Positions 48,001 to 60,000 of a stretch of 64,000 nt of DNA are shown here, piece after piece. The DNA is from Eublepharis macularius (lineage: Eukaryota; Chordata; Lepidosauria; Squamata; Eublepharidae). Every line of letters starts with the position of its first letter. Positions within the stretch are counted from its first letter, which is position 1. The translations under genes and the position numbers were made by a program. Under the pieces are notes generated by a model that was not told where the DNA came from, searched no databases, and worked only from the letters and a program-made list of their open reading frames with translations. Location of the stretch: NCBI RefSeq assembly GCF_028583425.1, contig NC_072801.1, positions 60,093,766-60,157,765 on the forward strand, in the 5' to 3' direction.

Positions 48001-51000
48001 AAGAACCAGAATAGTTCTGGTTCTTATTTTAGAAAAATAAGGAAAGGAGCAAGACAACCAATGGCTGATTCTAGATGTGGTCACCCTACTTTTGAAATGC
48101 GTAATCTTACTCACCTCCGGTGGGGGATACATTGCTTTGCGTCGCTTCCTGAGGGAGGATGGCAGGGGAAGCAGGACCTGTGAGTGCTTTGGAAGGACTG
48201 GGAAGGAAAAAGGGGGGGGAATTCACTAAGAGATGAGGGAAAGGGAACCTTGCAGCAAAGTTCCTTCCAGGCTGCCCCAGACCAAGCCTCTGCGAGGCAA
48301 TTATCTTCCCCTTACACCTTTCTGCTCTGGAGTCTCAAGAGAGAAGCATTTGGAGGTCTCACCTTTCTTGCTGTGTGTGGGGCTCTGTGAAGGAGGCCCA
48401 GTTCTCATCTGTGGTGGAGCAGAAGGAGCCCGAGCTGTGCCTGTCCCACACTGCTGCTCCGGTGTCAGCAGCCACAGGGTGGGGAGGCACAGTAGAGGTA
48501 CTATCTGACCAGCTGGGATCTAGGGAAAAACAGGTTTGCACCATCAGGTCTAACCAATGGTACAGTCGACAAGTACAGAGGCTCCTGATGGCAGGGGAAA
48601 ATGTCACTCTAGCAGCTCATCTATTGCTCTGGAAGTTTAACTGTGAAAACTAGGAAAGCAGCATGATATGAAGGAAACAGGACTCACTAGCCCCATTTCT
48701 TCAATACTACCCCATCACCATAGACTGTAACAGTAACAAAAAAGATTCAAAGCTCCTCTATGGCAATGACTTAGTATCCTTGGGAGAAGAAAGATTTAAA
48801 CTCCTTATCTTTCTCAGACTCTCCCAATCACTGTGATGAAGCCCAAAATAGAGTTAGACCAACATGGTTGAATATGTGACTATTCTTCTGTGTCTCTATG
48901 ATATGGCTGGTGATCTAACAAAAACAAGTCTTTCCACTAACCTGACCTGGGGCAGGGGAAGGAGAGGAAGGAGGGGAATGTGAGAGAGGCAGCCTGAAAG
49001 CTCATGATTGGCTTAACTCATCTGTAAATCGAGCAGACAACATATGTTAAAACCTCTACCATTCCTACAGGCTTTGCCTTGAGCAAGATTTTGCTGGCCA
49101 CTCATAATTTATATGAGTAGAGGAAACTGTTGCCATGGAGAACGAGAACTTATGCTGACCAAGACTCTAGCTGGCTCAACATCAAGACTTCACAAGTCGG
49201 GATGCCCTGATAAAGGCTGTGGCTGAAAAGCAAAGGGGGTGGGTGGGCAGGAGGGTAGAGAATCAAAAAAATCTAGTTCGGTCCCTGAAGCAATGGAAAG
49301 ACCAGTTGCTCTGCAGCTTTAATAGAAATCATTTTCCATGTGTGATTGGGGTCTGGCACTCTAACCCTGAGAGAGAGTGAGTGCAACTTGGCCTTTATCT
49401 AGCAGCTTTGCAAGCAGGCTCATAACTTTCTTCTTAGTTGCACAACCTCTCCCTTGGATACAGAGAACTGAAATGGATTCCACTGCCGCTCTTCTGTAAC
49501 AAAGTATCCCCAAGCCAATAAAGAAAGTGGCCATCTTTATTTTGCCATCTACCAACTCCCCCATGCCTCAAACCTCCAGTGGTCCAATGGCACTGACCTC
49601 CCGATGCTCTGTCCCCCTCTGTTTGTTCACTGCAGCCATTGCTGACATGAGTGGCATCTCCATCTCCCCCACCAGGATCTTCCTCTTCACCCTCTTCTTC
49701 TGAGTCCTCACTGTCTTCACTATCTGTGCTTCCAACACTCCTGGGGGAGAGAGAAAGCATTGAGGGAAATGGAGATAAATTCTGACTCAAACCCCAGTTT
49801 CAGAACCCCTGGAGGTTATGAAGCTACAGCTCCTTTTCTCAGACATCTAAAGTCTGCTGTAGATCAGGCAATCCCCTCCCCCCACCAAGCCTCTTATAGA
49901 ATCCAAGAATTAAACAAGGTATGAAGAAGAAAAAACAAGATACTATCACCTTTATAAGGACTGGCTGATATTTGTAAAAAAGTTCAGACTAGAGCTCTTG
50001 ATGACAGCAAGGAAAGAAGTTCAAAAGACACAGTGTTGTTTACATGAGGGCAATGGAACTTTCTCTATGGGATTTTTGCCAGTGAACATGAAGTAGGCAG
50101 TAAATCTAACATGCCCAGGGATTGCAGAAAATGTCTTTGGTACCACAGTCACTACATCAGTCATAGCATGCGTCACGAATCCCATTCTGGATTCACTGTG
50201 TTAATTAAGCAATAACTTTGCGCAGCCTCTCTAGCAAGAGTGAGAAAAGACCAGTAAACGGCTTAGCACCAACTGGAGAGGGGAAAGAGCACCTACCTAT
50301 GCAAAGGGGTGTCATCACAGAAAACATGACAAACCCTTGGAGTCCACTTGCATTTCCCAGCACCAAACAAGGGAAGAGGAGGACCCTTGTGGGACAGGCC
50401 CTTGTCAGGGTGACATGACTCAGGGATCTATATGCCAGTAAGCTAGAGAACCAGCTAATTCAGTGAGTGAGTGAGAGTGCGTGCGTGCGTGAGTGCATGG
50501 GGGATATTGTTTCAGGGACAAGCAATAGCTAAATGGGCTACAGGGAGGCTAGGACCCTTCATCTCTGGTTCCCCCCTACCCATTCTTGAGAGGGCCTGTG
50601 CCAGCATGGAAACGGAAACTCTAGTCACTGGTCTTCAGTGGAGACCTAAAATGCAGGACATCAAAACAAGAGGCCTGGATAATTTCCTTAACTCTTCTTC
50701 CTGCTTCCTCCTTCTGCCCAGGACATGCTTCCTTGTTCATTGTGCATGCTCTAATTTTTGCAAACTTCTAAAAATCAGTAATGGAGAACCTCTAATGGAT
50801 TTTGCACAGAAGTCACCCCATACCTGGCCGCTGTGGGCTGTGCATTGCCAGAAGAGATAGCAGCTTCTTTCTCTTGCCAGATGTCTTCCCCATCAGAACC
50901 ATCACCCTCTTCATCATCGTCAAATTGCTGGATCCGTTCTTTGTAGCAAATGTCAAACAGGTTGGAGTTGGGCTGCAGAAAACCAAGGGGGGGGGATCAT

Positions 51001-54000
51001 CAGAACACAGGCCAAAGAGGGAAGAAGAGACAGAAGCTGCTACAGAGGATCAACACTTACACTGTCATCGTCTGCATTCAAAGAGAAGGTAATGTTGGCC
51101 GTCTTGTCAAAGGGTGCACTGGAAAAGAACAGAGAATGAGATGGGAAGTTACAGTGTGCATCCTTTAGAAAGAAGCAAGACCTAGTTAGAAAGAAGGGAA
51201 CCAAGAGGCATCCTCATAGTCAGACAGGGTGGGGGAAATTTATCCTGCTCTGGGAAATTCCAGACATACATGTACTGTACTGAATCCTATGCAAATTCTT
51301 TCCCTTTCCTGTTGCAGCCTGCTCTTCTCCCTAAAATCCTGCTTGTGGTCAGCTGACCCCAAGGAAAATCACTGGAGATTGGGGGGGGGGTCACAGAAAA
51401 TTCTGCACTAGTGTGTTGGATTATGCCATGATTCACTGTCTCCAACTACCCTGGAAAAAGTAAGTAGTACAGAGGAAGTGGCTCAAATAGCAGTTTGCCT
51501 ACTGCCTCTTCGTGTGTTCATGGAGCAGCAAAAAACTTTGAAATCTGTTACTCAGTCTTTGGTGCTTCTCTCGTTCTTTTCTTCCAATCAACCGAGCCAT
51601 TCTTCCACACCAGCATTTTTAATCAAGATTTATCCACTGAGCAGCATTGCTAGCTCTCTCCCTCCCAGAAGGAATGAAGACTTTTGTTCCCTTGCCTGTT
51701 CTTAATAACTTATCTGTGTTCCAGCTGGATATCTAAAAGGAACAGTTAAATACTACCTTCTTAACCACCCATCCTTTTTCGTACCTAATATGCCTTTTCT
51801 AACTGTACATTATAATCCTAAAGGCATCTTAATTTTTGAACAGTGCCTCAGAGTATTATGTGCCTAAAATATTAGTAAGTTGCCAGCAGACACTGCAATA
51901 AAAAATCATCATCGACTAAACAGACAAGAGAGCACAGATACACATGGCAGCCGGAATCAAGGTACTGTAGGGCACCATAATTACCCAGCTTGCCTGTTGC
52001 TTGTTTTGGATCATATTGCTGAAACCCAGGTTACTTCTAAGGGCAGCTAACCACTTTACTCAGAGTACGTAAGAACTGATGGTTTCTAGCCTGATCTCTG
52101 GCCAATGTAATCTTTGTGGGAGAAAGTTAAAAGATGGAGGGGACAGAGGTGGTTCCATGTTCCAGCCTGTGGCCAGAAAAGAGTAGCAGCAGGTTAGGCA
52201 TTTACCTTTTCAGCTGTCGGAAGTGAGCACTGGAGGGCAGATAGGGAGAGAGAAAGAGAGAGAAAGAAAGAGAGAGAGGCAGACACATGAAATTGGGGGG
52301 TTGGGGCTGGAGAGAGGCTGCCTTCAGGTGGGCAGCAGCGGTAGTGGGGAGTTGCCAACAATTCCCCCAGGCTCCCTCTCTTGCTATAATTCGGAAGGTT
52401 AGGATTCATGCTGAACCTGCCTCGACAAAAGTATCAATAAAAAATGAATGACTGAACAATTAAATATATAAATGTTAACGAGACTTCATAAAAGCACCAC
52501 CTTTGTCCCTACCACGTAAGGTAATCTAGTTGAGCTGAGCCAGGCAGGCGGGAGCCAGACATGCTGAGATGGAAGCGGGTCCTTGTTTTCCCCTCCCCAC
52601 TAACCTAGATATCCTGCTTTCCAAAACTTTGGTATGTTCCGCTAAAGATCCCCAGTTCTTGTCCCAATAGCCAATAATGTCCCTAGATTCTAAGGCAAGA
52701 ATGGAAATCTCTCTACCACTGCCAGCACCATACGCTCTTACTTCACGAGCCTTGCTGCTATCCCAAAGAAAGCAAATCAGTTCTGGTTTCCAGACCCTTA
52801 ATCTCAACTCAGGGTGCCCAAGAAAGCGTATCTAGACTCTCCCACAGGCCATAGTTCCAAGGCAACAGAACAAAGATCTCCAGTCCCTTACCCAGCTTGT
52901 ATTGTGCATTCTTGTCCCTCCATATACAACTATCTGATGCAAGTACCACATGCAAGAACATACAGCCAGTCACATGCCCCTTAAAATGTGTGGAAAGTCA
53001 ATGAACAGTCTACTTTTTCTGGATGAATCCATGACTGAGGTGCAGAAAGCTCAATATTTAGACACATGATTTAGCAACCATGCTGAAATTAAGCAGATCT
53101 GAGTTTGGCCAATGCTTAAAAGATAGACTTGCCATGGAATCCCATGTACACATTTAACTTGAATGCCACAACAGGGAAACAGGCAGGATTAAAGCAAATA
53201 AATAAGACCAGTGGAGAACAACTATCAGTATCCAAGCAGGCATGATCCCACAGGCGGGGAAGCAGAAAACATGGCCACAAAGAGCCACCAATGAGTTCTG
53301 GCTCCCAGCCCCTCATGAGCACGTGCCCCCTCTTTTTAAAGTACTCGGAAATTCTCCATGCCGTACCACCGTTCTCAGAGGTCGTCACAGGAAATCTCTG
53401 CCACAAATACACAGCAAGCGAAAAGGAATAAGAGGTACAAGCATGTCATGGGGAAAGGCACAAGAGGAAAAACAACGCAGCACTCACTTGACATTCTCTT
53501 CTTGCTCGCCAAACTCTTCATCATTAAAGCCAAAGTGGTCAATGAATGCTGAAGTCATCTGCTGCAGCTGGTAATCGACAAAGGCCTGTAAGGAGGAGAA
53601 ACGGCTGGGTGAGATTTTCAGCTCAGATGCAACTACTCTTGCAGGCTGCATCGTCTGTCAAAACAGAGGGCAAAAGTTGATGATTTGGGCAGCACTTTTT
53701 AGGCTGGACAGGCCCTCCCCACAAAAAGGGTGGGAAGAGGAGAATCCCAGGAAACATTCATTCCTAGAGCCAAATACATTTGAACACACAAGAAGCTCTC
53801 TTTTACCGAGTCAGACCATTGGTCTATCAAGGTCAGTCTTGTCTGCTCCGACTGGCAGTGGTTCTCCAGGTAGAAGTCTTTCCTACCCCCTATACGCAAT
53901 TTGATCCTTTTAACTGGAGCTACTAGAGGATTATATCTGGTATGTTCAGCTCGCAAAACAGGTGCTACACCACTATGCAAAAGCGCCCCCCCCCCCCACG

Positions 54001-57000
54001 CCCCGCAATGCTTCTTGTCAGCACTTTTACAGTGGCACATTCAGGTCTAACTTCACCATGCAAATTCTATTTCAACTCAGCCCAAGTCATTTCAAGCACT
54101 CTTTACATGGTGCCACACATCACCTCTCTCTAGATGCAGAGGACCAGTATTTCTCACCCAATGCCTTCAGAGTGTGTGTATTGGGGGGGGGGGGCACAGA
54201 TTTGCATACCAGGATTCTCCTCTTAGAATAAGGATGCACAAGCATCTCTTACAGGCTGCTGCAATGCCAACTTCCCTGTGGGGGAAGAGGCAGCTCCTTA
54301 TCAGATCCTCCAGGAATGCAAAATCCCCAAATACAAAATACAAACACAAAATCTCCCATGGAATCCTAAGACTTGAGTTTCTATTATGTAAAGAAGTTTT
54401 CTAATCCTTAGAGGTAGGGTGTTCAGGGAAGACCAGTGTTGCTTAAGGACCAAGGCCAAGCTAGAACGATATTTTTAACTCCCAGGACCAGGCATCAGAC
54501 TTTGTGGCTATTTAAAAAAATATGTATTTTGGAGCTCCAAAGGGATTGTAGGTTAGGCAACAGCTGTTGCTAGGAGATGGGGCAGGGGGCACACACAAGC
54601 TCTCTCAAGAGGCCAGTAGGGACCATTCAACTCACCTGCTGCAGCACAGCCTCCTGGGGGAAATTGAACTCCTTGAGGTCATTCTCATCGTCATCACTTG
54701 ACGAGTGGAGGTTGTGCATGTTAACCTACAAGAAATAAGGAGAATAATTTTACTGGAGAGCCTCCAAAGCAAAGACTGACTGGTCAAGATCAATGCTTCT
54801 GGGATCTGCTACTCATTACAGTATGTCCCCCCCGCCCCCAACCTGGTAGCACCTATCAAATTCCTCCAACAGACCCACCATGCTTCCGCCGTCTCTTCTG
54901 GACAATCCTTTCCATCCCCATTGCACTACATGCATTCTAGAGCTTTATTTCATCTCCAGTATTTGCATTTAAAAGGACCGAGGTAAGCCCATAAATATCT
55001 GGAATGTGATGTTATCAGGTCATATTTCTGTAGTAAATTGACTGAAGGACCACATCTGTTCCTCTATTATTAGCCCATTTTAAAGAAGGGATCAGGCAGA
55101 AATGCAATGCAGAATAAAAGAGGGACTCACAAGATCCACAGTGTTCTTCTTATTAGTCTCCGACAAGGGCCCCGAGACAAATTTCTCCCACTGCTCTTGT
55201 TCATCCTCCGGTAGCTCTGCAAAGCAAAAGGTGACAGCTGAAAGCACACAATCTGGAGGAAAGAGAACACTCCTGGCCCCTCTTTTGCTATGCAGAAAGA
55301 GGGAGCAACTGAGAGCCACAGGACCCAGAAAAATTCCTAGTTCTAATTTGCCTGTTGCAATCCATCCATTTCCTTTCCCACGACAGCAGAGAATTTCACT
55401 TTTTCCAGACCCGAAACAGCATGATTTTGCAAGTGAAATTATGCAATCTGTCAGGTTAAGCGAATTACATTTGTTTCATTAGGCACGCTCTTCACCTGCA
55501 TTTGAACGGCAGGAAGCTGTGGTCTCAGAAGGCTCCAACAGGCCAATAGCTCATCTCAGCAGCCCAGGCATTCCAAGTTTTGAGCCAACCATGTTCAAGA
55601 CAAGCAAGCCCATCCTGCCTGAATCTGCCACCTGCCGTTACCTTTCAGAAGCTGCTTGATGAGGGTGGAGTGAGGCCACTTCTCAGAGCCTTGTGCTAAA
55701 GCGTTGGCAATGCGGGTCAGGTGCCCCATGTAGCCCTTGCGTCTGCCCCCATCCGACCTATAAATTGAAGACACAGGAACTGTGGAAAGGCCCCAAAGAG
55801 GAAGACATGTACAGGTGAACGGGAGGAGGGGGAATGAAAGAGGGGGGAGTGAAGTACAGCAAGTAGACCTGCCAAACTAGGAATGGGAAAACCAGATTCA
55901 AATTTACAACCATGAGGCTCAGACCTGTTGGGAGAATAAAACAGAAGAGGAAAGCAAGTGTGCCAGGCTGCTTAATTTGGACAGAGTGAGGCACAAAACA
56001 GATAAATGTAAGATTGCTGTGACTGGGATGGCATCAGGTGGCCTGAAACTCAGCAACCTGTTCAAAGTTTGAAAACATGATTCTCTTGTTTCTATGTAGC
56101 TATTTTGCTCCTCCTTGGCTTTTTTAAAGCAGCACTGTTTTGCTGAACATTCACATGATGTCATCTTCCATTTTTCCTGTTCCCATGCCTCCTCCTGCTT
56201 TGCTATCTTTTCCTAAACCTGGTTTGAGATAATCTTTTTGGGAAAACTGCAGTCAAAGCACCTTTGGAAAGCCATGTAGATGGGAAAGCGCACATTCTTT
56301 CAGATCCAGCAGACGCTGGTGCCATTTTCCTTATCTCAGTCTCTGTGGCAGCCATTTCCCTCCCACACTGGAAGTAAAAAATTAATAGCACCTGTATCTC
56401 TATAGCGTTATAATGCTATAACAATCTGCTGCAACCGTGTACTAGATTCTAGTTTTCATATTAAAAAGAAGACTCTGGCCTTTCTGGTTGTGAAGTTACA
56501 AAGTGAAATATGCAGACAGACAGTACTTTTCTTATAGCTCTGCAACCAAAAAGGCTAGACACTTTTAAAAATGAAAGCTGTATATTAGTACGTTATTTCT
56601 ATTTCCCTACAGACTGCAAAGGGCATTTTTCTTTCTTAAAAGAGGCTCAGGGGAGGGAGAGACCTCCAGTCACAGTACCCCAACCTTCTCCATCAAGTAC
56701 TCACTGTGACTGCTCATTTTCTTCCCAGGCAGACAAGATTCTTTGGATTAAACGACACTTCTGTAGCAGCTACAGGAAAAGACAAATGGAACTCACATCA
56801 GGCTTGCCACCTAACGTGAACACCAACATCGACATTGCCATAAAAGGATTTCAGACGCTCAGATCCCCAGAAGTTTCAATATTTCTAGCCCTCAGTTGTT
56901 GGAGGCACTGGGTGTATTCTGCTCAAATACTTAACAGAGAGAGAACTTGAATGGAAGATTCAAGAGTTCCACCCCAGGGCTCCATCACTGTTCTGTAAAC

Positions 57001-60000
57001 CATCTTGATTTTTATTTCTAAATAGATGGGGGATGTGAATTTGCTATGAAACAGGTTTGTATACAATTGCTAGCCGCCGCCCCCCCGGCCCGATCATTTC
57101 CAGCTTAGTGACTTGCCAACTAAGCCTAGCCATCCTCTTGCCGCTGCCACCACCACTCAGTTCCAAGGGGTTGCTGCCCATTCCATTCTTTTGACCCTCC
57201 CCTCAACGTTTCTCTCTCAAGTTTCACAGTGTTTTCACTTATCTAAAAGCAAACAGGATCTATTGCTCCTCTATTGATCGTCCCAACCATATGGAAAGAG
57301 CATCACACGCACACCAACTTACATGTTGGATGATGGGGCTCTCTGGCAGGGGCTCCGAGTGGTTTTCTATAGTCTTGTCTCCGGCATGTGAGCTGAAAAC
57401 ATTGCTAAGGCAGGCTTCCACCTGAGCGTGCAAGAAGTTGTTGTATGTGTATTTGAAGTAGAGGTCCTGGTGAAAAGAGCCAAAGGCAGGGGTAAGTACA
57501 GCCAATTCAGGATGTCTAACACAAGATTCAGGATGTATATTCGACTCTTATCAGTGCTATTAAACAGAGCCACCTCTTCAGAACACTCAGTACTCGGTAA
57601 AGATACAGAGTGGCTTCGCCACAAATATGATTCCTGCATCTGCAGAATTATTTCAGAACCAGAGCTTATGCAGGGCTGAGTTTGGCAAACTTGCTGTCTC
57701 CACTTGAACAACCCCATTTTGAGAAATAGGCCATCATTATTTGGCACATTATTTCCCATTTCTTTGTGCCAGATTTCCCCCACCCCCATAAAATTACTTA
57801 TTTTCCAACATTATTTGAACATCAATGATATATAAATGGTATCAAAGAAATCAAAGAAATTCAATGGACTTAAAGCCTGATGGCAACGACAGTACAGACT
57901 CAAAAACAAGTGATCGAAGTGGCTCACACCTTGTTTTAGGAATTGTTTCTACTGCACAGAATAGTTTTCCACAAATGTCTCTCCACCCCGCCTCCTCTCC
58001 CAAAACAATTCAAGCAAGTCTTCCAGAAAAGTAAGCACTTCACTGTGGAATGCCTCCTTAGGAGCACGCAAGCAATTCTCTCTCTGAGAGGGGATTGGAA
58101 GAATTGGATAGGAAGAGCGTGGGCAGGTGCAGTAATAACACTCACCAGCATTGTGTTGACGGCCCCAAGTTCTATAATCTCATCCCGCAGCGCTGCATTG
58201 TCAGTGCCCAGCGAGCTGGCCAGCAGCTTCACCACATGTAGGCGTGTGTTTCCCAGTGGCGGGTCCAGCATCCCCCAAGTTGTCTGAAGAGGCTCTTTCT
58301 GCCAAGAAACGTGGGGGGCAGAAACTAAGTCCCTATGCATTTAGTCCCACCGCTGAGAGAGGGAGAGCATGTTCCAATTTGCAGCCCCCATGAGAACTTG
58401 CCCTTCTAACAAACTTCCCTCTCTGGCACAGTTACCCTGGCTCTCAGTTCGCCAAGTTTTAGGCCATTTTTCTAAAGAGAGGTGGCCTCTATGTAGAGAG
58501 GACAAGCTGTTGAGTTTCATTCCTTCCCTGGGGGTGTATCATGAACACACACTCCACCTCCCACTCCTTTTCCTGGATAGTGCCTTGTATGTATCTTTCT
58601 GGCACCGTAATGAAAACTGAACAAATTGTCAAATTCTGAGTTGGCTGTTTTCAAAATGCCGCAAAGACTGAAACCCTTTAAAAGAAAAATATCATCTGCT
58701 CATGTCACACTATGATTAGGAGGATTATGTGGGTTTCTTTTCTGATGATGCGTGGGGGATCCCACCCGGGGAAAACGAGGATGCTGACGACTTGCCAGCT
58801 TTCTAGGAATCTCAAAGAGCCATTAGAGCCATGTAGTCTGCTAAGCTTCCCCCATCATCTGAGCAAGCGACACATGCATACACACACACACACACACCTT
58901 TGGTGGGTCGAGGAGCAGCTGGTGAAGCTCCCTGAGGCGTTGTTTGATGGCAAGCAGAGTGCCCAGACTGGCCTGGCTGGAAGCCACTTCACAGTTAGGC
59001 CCGGTCATCTCCATCTGCCCCTCCAGATTGCAGTAAAAGCCCCCCATGCCCCCCAGCTCCGTCCTGTAAGGGAGAGCAAGACAGACTGTTGCTTTTCAAT
59101 ATAAAGATCTAAGACTGTATGCACTACCCCCACCCCCATTTCAAGCCCATGCTAGAGAGAAACTTAAATCCTTATAATAAATTATGTGGATCAAGTTCAG
59201 CATGCCAGGTCTTCCACAGGATGGCTTTGAATGTGTGTCTGCTTATGTGGCAGAATGAATTTTGCTTTTTGGATACATATAGTACAAAAAAAAAATTGAA
59301 CAATTTTGACATGGAATAATAATCAAATGTAGTAGATACTTTCTAATACTATGTCTTTTAAACTTGTATCTATTTACTCCATGGTATTGTTTATGGAAAT
59401 GTCCTTGATATTTTATTGAAATGTACTTGATACTGATTGTACTAATCTCATACTGTGTAATCCACCTCAAGTCTCAGTGAGAAAGGCGGACTATAAATGA
59501 CATAAATAAAAATAAATAAATATAATGATATGGCTTTGTTAAAACCCAGTACAATTTCTTAAGTGATGAAAGGACGGTAGTGTTTTTATTAAATTCTGTA
59601 TTCTTATACTGTACAACAAATCCCAGGCTACAATCTAAACAGGAAAGGGAAAAGAGAAGGCATGAGGACATTTGCTACGGAGCATCCTGCGTGATTATTT
59701 AAGTACACTGACATGGTTTGACTTAGATTACTGGCAATGGTTCGCCTTGTTCATTCCCCTTTTGCAAAGCATCTCTAAAAAGTGATTTAGTCCCTTTAAA
59801 ATCTTTGTTTGCCATTCCCTTCACATACACTTTATTCTAGCTCCCACCTACCCCTCTAAGATACCTTATCTTTTAAGCTCTATTTTTAAAAGAGCCGCTT
59901 TTTGGGTTCTGTTCTGAACCATAAGCTGAATGACTCCTGCTCTAGTCCATATACTTGAAATTCAAAAGTTTACTTGGGTGATTAATTTGCATGGATTCTC

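Larger units (their letters stand above)
51119..53487 (-). other. PPP6R1 intron containing the candidate microexon
   Basis: 2.4 kb. Apart from the 24-base candidate and the CT-rich tract before it, nothing else is supported. Confidence 0.5.

Noticed and set aside
48115-48189. Alternative acceptors CACTCACAG and TTCCAAAG for PPP6R1 exon q
   Set aside because: They leave a frame without the Pro/Ser character and break agreement with PQEAT. The acceptor before TCCTTCC keeps phase and similarity.
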